Made by a program: the position numbers and the translations under genes
Assembly: GCF_052060035.1 (NCBI RefSeq)
Contig: NZ_JBPOEA010000009.1
Coordinates: forward strand, 47,643-111,642
Reading direction: 5' to 3'
From: Fodinibius sp052060035
GTDB taxonomy: Bacteria; Bacteroidota; Rhodothermia; Balneolales; Balneolaceae
DNA length: 64,000 bases
Part shown: positions 44,735-53,481 of the stretch, in pieces
How positions within the stretch are numbered: position 1 is the stretch's first letter
How the letters are laid out: each line of letters begins with the position of its first letter
The notes under the pieces: model-generated
What the model saw: the letters and a program-made list of their open reading frames with translations, nothing else
What the model was told of the DNA's origin: nothing
The model's database searches: none

Positions 44735-45850
44735 TTAAGAAATGACTGATGATTTTTGCTCTATTATCCCTTCTTTTAACAGATCAGATTCTCGCATAAT
44801 AATAGGCTCAACATCCACATCACGAAGAAAGATCAGCGGTTCGCTGTAGGTATAATCTATTCTCTTCATATCTGCTCCTGCTTTTCCAGAAGAAATCATT
44901 GCCTCAATCGTATCAGCTGGAATATTGGCGCCGCCCGCAGCCATGCTTGAGGTAAAGGCAACATGTCGCACGTTAATTTCCGTAATTTTAGGAATTCCAC
45001 TCTGGTCTTCTTTATAATCAACTGTAAAAATGCCATTCAACTCGCATTCCAGCTGACGAGCGATTAATTCCAATGCTTTTTGGGAAAGTTCTATTAGTTC
45101 AGGTTCATTGATTAATCTACCAAATGATGTATTACCCGTAATCCCAGACGGCGCTACTTTTGCCATAATATAATTGACCCGTTCAGCACAGGCTGTTCGC
45201 TTTAGTGTATCATCAAAATAGAGCATTTTGCATGCCATATTTCGTCCGGGCAAATACTCTGTGGCAATGAATTCCTCCACTTTGGGATTTATTGAAATCC
45301 ATTGTGTTAAGGCCTCTTCTGAATCTATTTTTAACGATCCCAACCCGCTGGAACCCTTCGTACTTCGAATCCAGAAGGTGCTTCCTATTTTATCTATGAT
45401 TGACTGATAATTATATGAGGCAGGATTTATCTTAATAAATTTTGGGATCAACGATGAGCCTGCAAGTTGTTCATGCATTTGATGTTTATTTACCAATGAT
45501 TTTGCAAGCTGATAATCCGGAAGATGAGTAGTAATCTGGCGATCCAATTTTGATTGATAGTTTAAGGCCCATTCCAGCACTTCTTCTTCCGGCAAAATAA
45601 TCGAAGCATCGATATGTTCTTTCGAAATAATATCATTGATAGCGGGCCAATAATCTTCATCATCAGCACGGGGAACCACATAACTTTGATCAAAAAGTGA
45701 TTTATCATAAAGTCCGTATGCTAAAGGATTACAATCAACCCCGATAAATCGATACTGATTATTTACCGCTTGTCCTTTCAGTTTCACCGCACGTACAAAC
45801 GATCGCGGTGTTGGTCCGCCTACCCCAGTAATTAGAATATTTTTCATCAT
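44735..45850 (-). CDS. ATP-grasp protein (carbamoyl-phosphate-synthase-like)
   Basis: A 371-residue ATP-grasp protein. Its N-terminal Rossmann-like part ILITGVGGPTPRSFVRAVK resembles PylC/CarB-like ligases; FWIRSTKGSSGLGS is the glycine-rich ATP loop; ITEINVRHVAF provides the metal-binding Glu and Asn. It should form an amide, ester or thioester bond between a carboxylate and an amine, hydroxyl or thiol, using ATP. In polysaccharide loci such proteins are candidates for joining amino acids to sugars. It ends the three-gene unit 47498-44735 and lies 27 bp after the sugar transferase. Confidence 0.82.
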   Translation of the reverse strand: MMKNILITGVGGPTPRSFVRAVKLKGQAVNNQYRFIGVDCNPLAYGLYDKSLFDQSYVVPRADDEDYWPAINDIISKEHIDASIILPEEEVLEWALNYQSKLDRQITTHLPDYQLAKSLVNKHQMHEQLAGSSLIPKFIKINPASYNYQSIIDKIGSTFWIRSTKGSSGLGSLKIDSEEALTQWISINPKVEEFIATEYLPGRNMACKMLYFDDTLKRTACAERVNYIMAKVAPSGITGNTSFGRLINEPELIELSQKALELIARQLECELNGIFTVDYKEDQSGIPKITEINVRHVAFTSSMAAGGANIPADTIEAMISSGKAGADMKRIDYTYSEPLIFLRDVDVEPIIMRESDLLKEGIIEQKSSVIS

Positions 45851-45877
45851 CTTGTTTATTAATAGTGATCATAATAG

Positions 45878-46498
45878 TTAGTTTGTCCCATCAAATGGTT
45901 GCATTGGGCGAATATCCGATTGATTGACTCCTTCACGTTGCAATACTTTTATAAACGTCATCCACAATATTTTTAGATCCAATGACAATGATTGGTGTTC
46001 AACGTAATATAGATCGTGCTCAAATTTTTGCGTCCAGCTTATCGAATTTCGTCCATTGACCTGGGCCCAACCGGTAATTCCCGGCTTAACATCGTGGCGG
46101 CGATGTTGACGATCAGAATAAAGTGGCAAATATTTGGGCAGCAATGGTCGGGGACCCACTAAACTCATTTCTCCTTTTAATACATTGATAAGCTGGGGAA
46201 GTTCATCCAGCGACAAGTTTCTTATCCACTCTCCAAAACGAGTGATACGTTCCACATCAGGCAATAGATTTCCCTCCTGATCTTTTTCATCAGTCATCGT
46301 CTTAAACTTAACTACCTCAAAATCCCTTTCCTTGTATCCGATACGATGCTGATAATAAAATACCTTGCCCTTATTCTGAATAAACAACACCAGTGAGATC
46401 ATCAAAAAAATAGGTGATATCAGCACAAATACCACTATTGTGCCAACGATGTCCATAATCCGTTTTATATAGCTTTTATAAACCATAAGTATGGGCAT
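45878..46498 (-). CDS. Undecaprenyl-phosphate sugar phosphotransferase (PglC-like, short)
   Basis: A 206-residue bacterial sugar transferase: one reentrant/transmembrane helix (~15-42), then the catalytic block KFKTM (at ~68), LSLDELPQLINVLKGEMSLVGPRP (in part: SLVGPRPLLPKYL) and KPGITGWAQVNGR. It lacks the N-terminal four-helix domain of WbaP/WcaJ, so it is the monotopic PglC type. It initiates glycan assembly by putting a phosphosugar, probably the product of the PglF/PglE-like enzymes, onto undecaprenyl phosphate. It overlaps the upstream ATP-grasp gene by 23 bp (start 46498) or 11 bp (start 46486). Confidence 0.92.
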   Translation of the reverse strand: MPILMVYKSYIKRIMDIVGTIVVFVLISPIFLMISLVLFIQNKGKVFYYQHRIGYKERDFEVVKFKTMTDEKDQEGNLLPDVERITRFGEWIRNLSLDELPQLINVLKGEMSLVGPRPLLPKYLPLYSDRQHRRHDVKPGITGWAQVNGRNSISWTQKFEHDLYYVEHQSLSLDLKILWMTFIKVLQREGVNQSDIRPMQPFDGTN

Positions 46499-47498
46499 AA
46501 TCGGTTAACATCGATTTTAACCCCCTTTTAACCGGAAGCTGCCAAAGCAACTTACACCAATCATGATTCCCTTCAATCAATCCCGGTCCCTTTTCGGTAA
46601 TTACTACATCCCAGCCAATTGACCTATTCTGTGGATGCAAAGTGGCTGCCTGTTTTACCATTGCAAGCGCTTCATCCCAGTATGGAATTTGGAAACCGGG
46701 TATTTCTACATTCGTAACCGGGTGAAAGTGCTGGTCTTCCTTGGTAATATCACTGTACACACCCGGCCCTGTTACCAAACCGGTGTCTTCATCAATAGCC
46801 GCTGCCATATTACCGGCCGCCATATTATCAACAGATGAATTTACTGAGATTCGCAATCGGCAGCCTAATATATCCACCTCTTCGTCATCATTAATTTGCG
46901 TTATAATACGCACAGTATTTACTGCCGATGGCGAAAGACGATTTATATCCGGATGCTGAATAATGAACTCCTCAACCAGTCCGTAATTTCCCTTCTCCAT
47001 ATAAGTAATCATCGCTGAGCGGTCAAAATAAGTACTATTTTTGATTACAACCTGGGCACCACATTTTCCATCCGACTGCTTAAATACCAGTTTGCCGGAT
47101 ATATTATTTAGTAATCTTTCTGTTTTTTTGGGATCCTCTTTGAGGTCGGCCAAATCTGCTACTGTATGAACAAAAAAGTCGCCATAATACTTGTAGAAAA
47201 GGGTCTTATCATCAAGGATATTCCGCTTTTGGGGAGGATTCATAACAAGCTGATACTCATACATAAAGCCCGTCCCGGCCCATGACAATCGCTCTTCATT
47301 GGAAAGCTCATAAAAACGAAATTGGAAATATTCCAGAATAGAGATGTTATACTTAAAGACAGAAAAAATAATATCTCTGATAATCGATCTCTTCGTCTTA
47401 CCCTTTTTTTGTGAAATATGATCGAGAAATAAGTTAAACTTTTTTCGGTCTAGCTGTTTTAGATAGTAACCCAGATACACACTTCGTTTTGCCTTCAT
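46476..47498 (-). CDS. Sugar-transfer-associated ATP-grasp protein (1)
   Basis: A 340-residue protein of the sugar-transfer-associated ATP-grasp family. SGKLVFKQSDGKCGAQV is the ATP-binding region, SAVNTVRIITQ the diagnostic motif, VDNMAAGNMAAAI follows, and IGWDVVITEKGPGLIEGNHDW ends the domain (written in part: GPGLIEGNHDW). I start it at ATG 47498 because the promoter-like element at 47544-47560 lies within the longer frame that opens at 47588; a transcript from it could not encode the first 30 codons. It is first in the unit with the sugar transferase and CarB-like ATP-grasp. Its acceptor is unknown. Confidence 0.82.
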   Translation of the reverse strand: MKAKRSVYLGYYLKQLDRKKFNLFLDHISQKKGKTKRSIIRDIIFSVFKYNISILEYFQFRFYELSNEERLSWAGTGFMYEYQLVMNPPQKRNILDDKTLFYKYYGDFFVHTVADLADLKEDPKKTERLLNNISGKLVFKQSDGKCGAQVVIKNSTYFDRSAMITYMEKGNYGLVEEFIIQHPDINRLSPSAVNTVRIITQINDDEEVDILGCRLRISVNSSVDNMAAGNMAAAIDEDTGLVTGPGVYSDITKEDQHFHPVTNVEIPGFQIPYWDEALAMVKQAATLHPQNRSIGWDVVITEKGPGLIEGNHDWCKLLWQLPVKRGLKSMLTDYAHTYGL

Positions 47499-47543
47499 TT
47501 TATGTAGGTCAATTTTTTTCTTATGGTCCCCCACATTTATATG

Positions 47544-47560
47544 TACAACTGTTATGCCAC
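47544..47560 (-). promoter_or_regulatory. Sigma-54-like promoter of the ATP-grasp/sugar-transferase unit
   Basis: Minus strand GTGGCATAACAGTTGTA, GG-N10-GT spacing. Predicted start about 36 bp before ATG 47498, which decides the start codon of that gene. Confidence 0.52.
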
Positions 47561-47674
47561 TTTTAATACTTTTGATCGGTAGATTCATTTTAAGCCCAAA
47601 TAGGCTACTTTGAACAAAATAATCTTAGCAGATTGGATGATTTTTTTGTGATGCGTTAACTTTGTTCACCCATC

Positions 47675-47689
47675 ACGTAAAAAATACTC
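47675..47689. promoter_or_regulatory. Palindromic upstream element (3 mismatches)
   Basis: ACGTAAAAAATACTC, three mismatches from GAGTAA-N3-TTACTC; centre 124 bp upstream of the -24 GG at 47557-47558. The least certain copy; accepted because of its position. Confidence 0.33.
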
Positions 47690-47700
47690 AATGTTAAAGC

Positions 47701-48852
47701 CTAACTATTCCTATTTTTACGACCCGATATAAGATTCCCCAGTTCACTAGCCGCCATAAATTCAACATCGGGCCAACGGTCCACAATATTCTTTAGTAGC
47801 AACGTTAAAGCAGTAATTCCCTTTTGTCTGTTTTTTTCATCGATATGACCACAAAAATTTACTCTGTGTGAGCTAATAATGGCCGGACGATTCCATCGAA
47901 AGGCGGCTTCAATTTGTTTCATCGTATAATTTACCCAATCTACCCCTCGATCTTCGGTTGGCTCAAAAACCACATTCCGAACCAAATAGGTTAGTCCCAG
48001 CTTATTTTTCTTTCCAGTGTAGTTAAATCTTCTTTTATATTTACCCCTTCCTTGGTGTTCATTGGATATAAGTGCTACGTCAACAAAATCTATACCACCC
48101 TTACTTAAAGTTTCATATAAAATTGGATGTGCATTATATACAGGGGGTGTGAAATTTTTTGCACGATAACCAAAGGTATTCTCAAAATTGTCAAGACCAT
48201 CTTCAATAATTTGATGAAATTTTTCATTCTCTTTAAATGACCAAAAATCAAAAGCTGCCATGGGCGAAATAGTCTCATAAACATTGCTCCCTATACTAGC
48301 AAACGATCTGTTTTGCAGGCAGGTCATGATATCCTGATCTCTAGAACGAAGCTTTTCATTAAATACTTTCAAATTCAGATGCTCTCTGCCATGAAACTGA
48401 GGCAACATTATCCCCTTTCCAATGCCTTCTTTCCATAATTTCCACGTTCCATTATAGGCAGAAGGGGCTAACACTGATAGTTTTTCGTATGTTTCTGGAA
48501 GCGTTTCATACCGGTATTCTTGATAGCCTGTCTCTGCAAGATTCTCAAAATTGATATTGCACGGCACAGCGTAAGGAGTAAAAACGGCATGACGGCCATG
48601 CTTATCTCTGATCGAAGTCAATACCTCAAAAAGAGTCTCAAGATCCTGCCTTGTTTCCAACGTATCGAATTGGTCAAATCGATTGTGTGCCAGCAGTCCT
48701 GCCCGATTTAACTTTTCTCTGGCATGTTTCGAATGAATACGCACATTGCCATAATCATCCACCGAGAAAACTATTATTTTCCTGTTGGTCCGCCAACCAA
48801 TTAGGTTTTTGGCGTTAAGTATAGCTGAGTTTTTAAGTTCTTTCAGAAACAT
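47701..48852 (-). CDS. Polysaccharide-deacetylase-like protein (1)
   Basis: A 383-residue protein. Near the N-terminus, KIIVFSVDDYGN has the Asp-Asp metal motif of NodB-type polysaccharide deacetylases; PQFHGREH (mid-protein) and SSHRVNF (C-terminal) supply His residues. It is a paralogue of the gene at 62565, sharing the GWRTxRKIxVF start and the LWKEG … HGREHLN block. It may N-deacetylate a sugar residue; a catalytic role is inferred from motifs only. It overlaps the glycosyltransferase gene by 20 bp and is last in the unit that starts at 53042. Confidence 0.75.
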   Translation of the reverse strand: MFLKELKNSAILNAKNLIGWRTNRKIIVFSVDDYGNVRIHSKHAREKLNRAGLLAHNRFDQFDTLETRQDLETLFEVLTSIRDKHGRHAVFTPYAVPCNINFENLAETGYQEYRYETLPETYEKLSVLAPSAYNGTWKLWKEGIGKGIMLPQFHGREHLNLKVFNEKLRSRDQDIMTCLQNRSFASIGSNVYETISPMAAFDFWSFKENEKFHQIIEDGLDNFENTFGYRAKNFTPPVYNAHPILYETLSKGGIDFVDVALISNEHQGRGKYKRRFNYTGKKNKLGLTYLVRNVVFEPTEDRGVDWVNYTMKQIEAAFRWNRPAIISSHRVNFCGHIDEKNRQKGITALTLLLKNIVDRWPDVEFMAASELGNLISGRKNRNS

Positions 48853-50047
48853 CCTTTACTACCATTGATTTATAGCTTGAAACATCTTTATTATCTCCAT
48901 TTGTATACAGTTCTACTAATTTATCTGCATTAGATCGGCGGTAATTTTTTGATGCTTTTACTGCATTTAGTATATATTGCTCCTTTAATTTCTTGTCATT
49001 CTTTACTACCAGAATAAATTCTACAGCTTCATCTAGGTTAATATGACTCAAACATCTAGCATGTCCATATTTCTGGGCATAATTATGGAGCTCAGAATCA
49101 TCAGAAGCTATATAAAGGGATGGGATTCCGAAGCTCATCAAATTATAGGACTTGCTTGGAACACTGCCTTTCGATATAACCTCATCCAATATTACCACTC
49201 CGATATCTGCTGCTGAAAGCGAATAAGGAAACATTTCATCAGATTGAAAAGGCAAAAACTGACAGTTTGATAACCCTTTCTTTTCTACGAGCGATTTCAA
49301 ATATGGCATACGCGGGCCACGTCCAATTATTTGAAACAGGATATCCTTATATTCTATCATCATTTCTGCCAATTCGACCATAACCTCTACATTATGCGTA
49401 AGTCCAATATTTCCAGAATACTGAACAATAAACTTCCCTTGTAGCTGGTGCTCAATTATGAAGGGATTCTCAATCTTTGCCACCTTTTCGTTCGATTGAA
49501 AGATAGACCATATCGGAACGATATATATTTTATCACGATCGACATATTTTGAAAGTGATTCAGCCATTTTCTCTCCAATAGTATAGAGTCGATACGCATT
49601 TTTAAAAGCGATTTGATTTAATTTAGCCCATACTCTATAGATTGGCTGTGATTCTTTCATTCCCGTAATCTTAAACACATCCGGATAAACATCCCAAATG
49701 AGCATACTGCACCGATTAGGTAAAAAAATTGACAGCAGGTAAGCCATTGGAGGCAATGACACAAAAAAAACATCATGCCTGCGATACCGGGTCAACAATA
49801 ATCCATAAATTTGTACACAAGCCCATAGGTAGGAGACCAATTTTTTCCAGGCTGGCCGTTCCACCCAATGGTTGATGGAGCTCACACCTACAGATTGGTC
49901 AAGGGATTCGCCCTGTTCGTGTATGCTACCAGTAATAAGATCAACCTGACTAAATTTATTAGCAAAGGAATTACAAAGCCCTATTGTCAAATAATTTACG
50001 GCCTGATTTACAACTACAATTTTTTGAGATTCTATCTCTTTAATCAT
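48833..50047 (-). CDS. Glycosyltransferase, GT4 family (WbuB-like)
   Basis: A 404-residue GT-B enzyme. The C-terminal Rossmann domain has FIVQYSGNIGLTHNVE (sugar-nucleotide-binding loop), FQIIGRGPRMPYL, and an EX7E-like region SKGSVPSKSYNLMSFGIP, typical of WbuB-type transferases. A hydrophobic stretch in the N-terminal half (~75-110) suggests membrane contact. Donor and acceptor cannot be assigned. It overlaps both neighbours (20 bp with the deacetylase-like gene and 8 bp with the next GT), so the four genes form a tight operon. Confidence 0.85.
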   Translation of the reverse strand: MIKEIESQKIVVVNQAVNYLTIGLCNSFANKFSQVDLITGSIHEQGESLDQSVGVSSINHWVERPAWKKLVSYLWACVQIYGLLLTRYRRHDVFFVSLPPMAYLLSIFLPNRCSMLIWDVYPDVFKITGMKESQPIYRVWAKLNQIAFKNAYRLYTIGEKMAESLSKYVDRDKIYIVPIWSIFQSNEKVAKIENPFIIEHQLQGKFIVQYSGNIGLTHNVEVMVELAEMMIEYKDILFQIIGRGPRMPYLKSLVEKKGLSNCQFLPFQSDEMFPYSLSAADIGVVILDEVISKGSVPSKSYNLMSFGIPSLYIASDDSELHNYAQKYGHARCLSHINLDEAVEFILVVKNDKKLKEQYILNAVKASKNYRRSNADKLVELYTNGDNKDVSSYKSMVVKDVSERT

Positions 50048-51275
50048 TATTCTCTAAGCATGGAGTTTGCAAGGCACTTTCATAAAGATTTAGGTAATCT
50101 TTAAACCGTTCTTCTTTATCATAATACCGTAGGGCTCGCTTTCTACACTTTTCAGTATACCAACGTTTCTGATTCCTCGTAATATTTAAAACGGCTTGAT
50201 ATAATGCATCAATATCACCTTTAGGAACGACGATACCCGTTTCATCATCAATAGCCTCTGGACTTCCGCCTGTATTAAAAGTTACTACAGGAGTACCACA
50301 AGCAAGAGCTTCAAGATTTGTGGTTGGAAAATTGTCTACCAAAGTGGGGTTCACAAACACATCGGCGCGGGTATAAAAAGACACCAGCTCTTTAATATTT
50401 TCAGTACGGTTAATGCCAATAATATTATCAGGCAACTCCTTAATCTTCTTATCAGACAATCCAATTAATATGATTCTATAAGTTTTATCCAATCTATTTG
50501 CTAACTCAAAAAAGAAATTTATCCCCTTCCTTCTATCCCAAATACTAGCAATACCTAAAATTATTTTTTTACCCTTTAAACCATATTGTAATTCAATCTC
50601 ATTATTATCAGTGGGTTCAAACTGTTTCGTATCAATTCCATTATGAATAACCTCTACAGGATAATCTGACAAGAAAGAGTGCCCAATCAGATTTTTCAGC
50701 CACTGACTGGGGGTAACAATGGTCAGGTTTTGCAAACCACTGAATAGTTCTCGTTTGTCATGAAAATTTTTTGTTGAATTGTCCATAAACCAACTTGTTG
50801 GATATTTATCAGACAACGGACAATCATAACATTCAGTTTTCCACCTATCACAAGAGACATAATCAAAAAAGCTACAGTGCCCTGTAAAAGGCCAACAATC
50901 ATGGAATGTCCAAATAACAGGCTTTTGAACATGCTTCAAATAATTAAAAAGGACCTCTATATTGAGGTAATATCCGTGGAGATTATGCAAGGCAATCACA
51001 TCGGGATTGATCTTTTCTATTTGATTGACTAACGCTTTGGTTGGATTCTTGGAACCAAACCCATGTCGGTCTAACACTCTTGATTTTAATCCATGTAGGT
51101 AGACATCTAACTTATTTCCAATCTTTAACAAATTAGACTCACTTTCCACCGTCCCTAACCTACTATATGCTATATAACTATCGTGCCCAAAACGCTGAAG
51201 TACCTGACCAATGCCCTCGGCTATTCTTCCTGTGCTCCCGGTATTAACGGTGGTATTTAATTGAAGAACTTTCAT
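50040..51275 (-). CDS. Glycosyltransferase, GT4 family (WcaC-like)
   Basis: A 411-residue GT-B enzyme. The N-terminus KVLQLNTTVNTGSTGRIAEGIG is a recognised GT4 type in colanic-acid-like clusters; the C-terminal half has KIILGIASIWDRRKGINFF, FVNPTLVDNFPTTNLEALACGTPVV (in part: NFPTTNLEALACGTPVV), the EX7E motif. A cysteine cluster (~110-150: HDCWPFTGHCSFF … CDRW … CYDCP) may bind metal. It overlaps the downstream GT by 8 bp and the upstream GT by 4 bp. Confidence 0.87.
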   Translation of the reverse strand: MKVLQLNTTVNTGSTGRIAEGIGQVLQRFGHDSYIAYSRLGTVESESNLLKIGNKLDVYLHGLKSRVLDRHGFGSKNPTKALVNQIEKINPDVIALHNLHGYYLNIEVLFNYLKHVQKPVIWTFHDCWPFTGHCSFFDYVSCDRWKTECYDCPLSDKYPTSWFMDNSTKNFHDKRELFSGLQNLTIVTPSQWLKNLIGHSFLSDYPVEVIHNGIDTKQFEPTDNNEIELQYGLKGKKIILGIASIWDRRKGINFFFELANRLDKTYRIILIGLSDKKIKELPDNIIGINRTENIKELVSFYTRADVFVNPTLVDNFPTTNLEALACGTPVVTFNTGGSPEAIDDETGIVVPKGDIDALYQAVLNITRNQKRWYTEKCRKRALRYYDKEERFKDYLNLYESALQTPCLENND

Positions 51276-52354
51276 AACCCACTCTGCAAAAAGTTAAAAT
51301 ACTGCTCCCCAATATTATTTTTCGAAAACCGCTGTACTAGTCTTTTTGAATTCTGTCCCATCCTTTCCCTCTCTTCTTGGTTTACAATCAAAAATTTCAA
51401 TTTTTCTAAAAACTCATTGTCATTAAAAGTTGGAACAAGAAATCCATTACTCCCTTCTTCAATAAGATCAGATGGTCCTGCAACACAATCGTAAGAAATA
51501 ATTGGTAAGCCCGCTGACATTGCTTCACCAATCACATTGGGAAATCCTTCAGAGCTCGACGTAAATGCAAAAATCTTGCTCTTCTTATAATAAGATTCAA
51601 TGTCTGATACCGTCCCTGTAAGTTCTATTGAATCTACCATTTGTAACTCTCTGACCATCTTCTTTAGCCGTTCCATACCACTTTGCTTTAACGCATCCCC
51701 CCCTACTATCACTAGCTTCCATCCGTTTGGTGATAACTTCTTAAATATCTTTATCAACCGGTCATGATGTTTGGTCGTTATAAGTCTACCTACCGTCAGA
51801 ATGATATTTTCTTTTTTTAGTTCTCCATTGGTAGAAATCTCATAGATAGGATTTCCTATGACCTTTATATTATCGTTGAGCTCTTGTTTGACATAAACAT
51901 CTTTTGCCTTTGTAGTTTGTGCAATAATTCCAGCAGCCTCGGGATATAAGCGCCTTCTTAAAAATTCATGGAAACTCCCAAGATGTTTATTGGGTTGGCA
52001 TCGATCAGAGATAAATACCGGAAAGTTTAACCCCCATAATGAAAGAAGAACCAAGTTATTCCAATATTCCCCAAAACTAAGTATTACATCAGGATTAATT
52101 TTCTTTACCGTTCTCCTTAAAAAAAGCATTGTCTTTAGAGCACTGTAAAACCTGGAAAAGTCAACAAAATCAAAGGAAGGTTTATGAATAGTAATATTTG
52201 AAGGTACTGAGAAAAATATTTCGCGATTCTTGCCGTATAAAACCAAATCAATTTTTACATCTTTCTCAGTGTCAAAATATTGGATCAATTCCGACATAAC
52301 CCTTTCCATCCCCCCCGCTTGTAAGGATGGAATTATGAGACATAGTTTTTTCAT
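51272..52354 (-). CDS. Glycosyltransferase, GT4 family
   Basis: A 360-residue GT-B enzyme with the N-terminal pattern LCLIIPSLQAGGMERVMSEL and C-terminal AFTSSSEGFPNVIGEAMSAGLPII, the EX7E motif of retaining GT4 enzymes such as GalNAc transferases. It is the third GT in the operon. It starts 1 bp before the lipoprotein stop region and overlaps the downstream GT by 4 bp. Confidence 0.88.
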   Translation of the reverse strand: MKKLCLIIPSLQAGGMERVMSELIQYFDTEKDVKIDLVLYGKNREIFFSVPSNITIHKPSFDFVDFSRFYSALKTMLFLRRTVKKINPDVILSFGEYWNNLVLLSLWGLNFPVFISDRCQPNKHLGSFHEFLRRRLYPEAAGIIAQTTKAKDVYVKQELNDNIKVIGNPIYEISTNGELKKENIILTVGRLITTKHHDRLIKIFKKLSPNGWKLVIVGGDALKQSGMERLKKMVRELQMVDSIELTGTVSDIESYYKKSKIFAFTSSSEGFPNVIGEAMSAGLPIISYDCVAGPSDLIEEGSNGFLVPTFNDNEFLEKLKFLIVNQEERERMGQNSKRLVQRFSKNNIGEQYFNFLQSGL

Positions 52355-52355
52355 C

Positions 52356-53042
52356 CTATTTGTTTTCTACTACAGTAATAATAGTTTGCACATCGACTGG
52401 CATCTCAGCTACTACTGCAAACTTTACCCCGGCTTGTTCGAAATCAAAACTTTGAAAATTGGCATTCACAAAATCTAATATTTCATAAACCTTGTCATAA
52501 CTGAATAATGCCTCACCATCTTTTCTAAATTGACCGGGTAGTTCTTCAAGAGTTACTGATTCCAAATCAAACTTGGGATAAGCGCGTAATGACCATATTG
52601 CCAGCTGTATTTCCAGCCAGGATATCTCTGCATCAATGCGACGCAACTCTCCTTGAATATTTAACAAATAGTTTACTGGTTTCCACTGCTCTACCAAATG
52701 GGTTGAATACAGTTTAATATTTTCATAGACGCCGCTGTTACTATTAATTGACTTCCACACGTCAATACACCAACCATCTCGAGCTCCATTGCCAATGATG
52801 TTATTTGATTCAATCTCAGAGAAATCAATATCAAAATAGGCATCTTCATCTCTATCAATATTAATTATTAGCGTAGCACTATTGGCCCCCTCGATTAAAC
52901 TCATCTCTTCAATAGGAGTAAGAGATTCACCCAGATCAGGTTTTTCATCATCATTGCTACTCGTCAAACGGTTATCACAAGCAACAAACATTAATGATAT
53001 TGCCAAAAAGCAAGTCGTAAATAACTTGGTCGTCTCATTCAT
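52356..53042 (-). CDS. Lipoprotein with probable thioester-type (TED/TQXA-like) domain
   Basis: A 228-residue protein. A lipoprotein signal peptide ends in LMFVAC, lipidated Cys22. The body contains NGARDGWCIDVWKSI with Cys92, VNYLLN (~123-128), and EIQLAIWSL with Gln146 followed by AIW. Cys92 and Gln146 are arranged as the Cys and Gln that form an internal thioester in TQXA-type surface adhesins, where a Cys motif precedes a (T)QxAIW motif. This is my reading by eye, not a database result; a structural coincidence is possible. I start it at ATG 53042, preceded by AGAGGG; the frame to 53099 lacks such a site. It is the first gene of the unit with three GTs and the deacetylase-like gene. Confidence 0.6.
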   Translation of the reverse strand: MNETTKLFTTCFLAISLMFVACDNRLTSSNDDEKPDLGESLTPIEEMSLIEGANSATLIINIDRDEDAYFDIDFSEIESNNIIGNGARDGWCIDVWKSINSNSGVYENIKLYSTHLVEQWKPVNYLLNIQGELRRIDAEISWLEIQLAIWSLRAYPKFDLESVTLEELPGQFRKDGEALFSYDKVYEILDFVNANFQSFDFEQAGVKFAVVAEMPVDVQTIITVVENK

Positions 53043-53128
53043 TTTTATGTCCCTCTTTTGTTTACATGATGTAAAAGTCCTAATTAATGGCTTATACAAG
53101 GTTTACATCACTAGTTATAATATATCGT

Positions 53129-53146
53129 TACAATAGTTGTGCCAAC
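53129..53146 (-). promoter_or_regulatory. Sigma-54-like promoter of the lipoprotein-glycosyltransferase unit
   Basis: Minus strand GTTGGCACAACTATTGTA, identical to the element at 26751, with GG-N10-GT spacing. Predicted start about 77 bp before ATG 53042. Confidence 0.65.
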
Positions 53147-53481
53147 TTTATGATTCTATCCCTCATAAGTTTACAGATGAGCTAAAACAGGCCCGTACTG
53201 ATTTATTTCATGCAATAGGTAAGCAATTAAAATATCTCGAAAAAAGTTTATCGAATAAGCCAAGATATTCATCGGAGAGCTGAGTAAAAGTTACTCAGAA
53301 AATCTCAGCATGTACGAAATACATACAAAAGAAAAAATCACTTTCATTGGTAATCTTTTAAATAAAAAATTCTAATATCAGCTATTAGAATTTCAGAGGA
53401 TCTATTTAAAAAATGGCTATCATAATAAATTATGACCGATTTATTGTCAAGATATGTAAGAAACTCTTTAAATCTATTTTT
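53147..53481. other. Gene-free interval holding an upstream element
   Basis: About 335 bp of AT-rich sequence, with the palindrome at 53282 and the 3' side of the sulfotransferase pseudogene. Nothing else recognised. Confidence 0.5.
53282..53296. promoter_or_regulatory. Palindromic upstream element (exact copy)
   Basis: GAGTAAAAGTTACTC, both arms exact; with flanking bases TGAGTAA … TTACTCA the palindrome is one base longer on each side. Centre 146 bp upstream of the -24 GG at 53142-53143. Confidence 0.65.
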
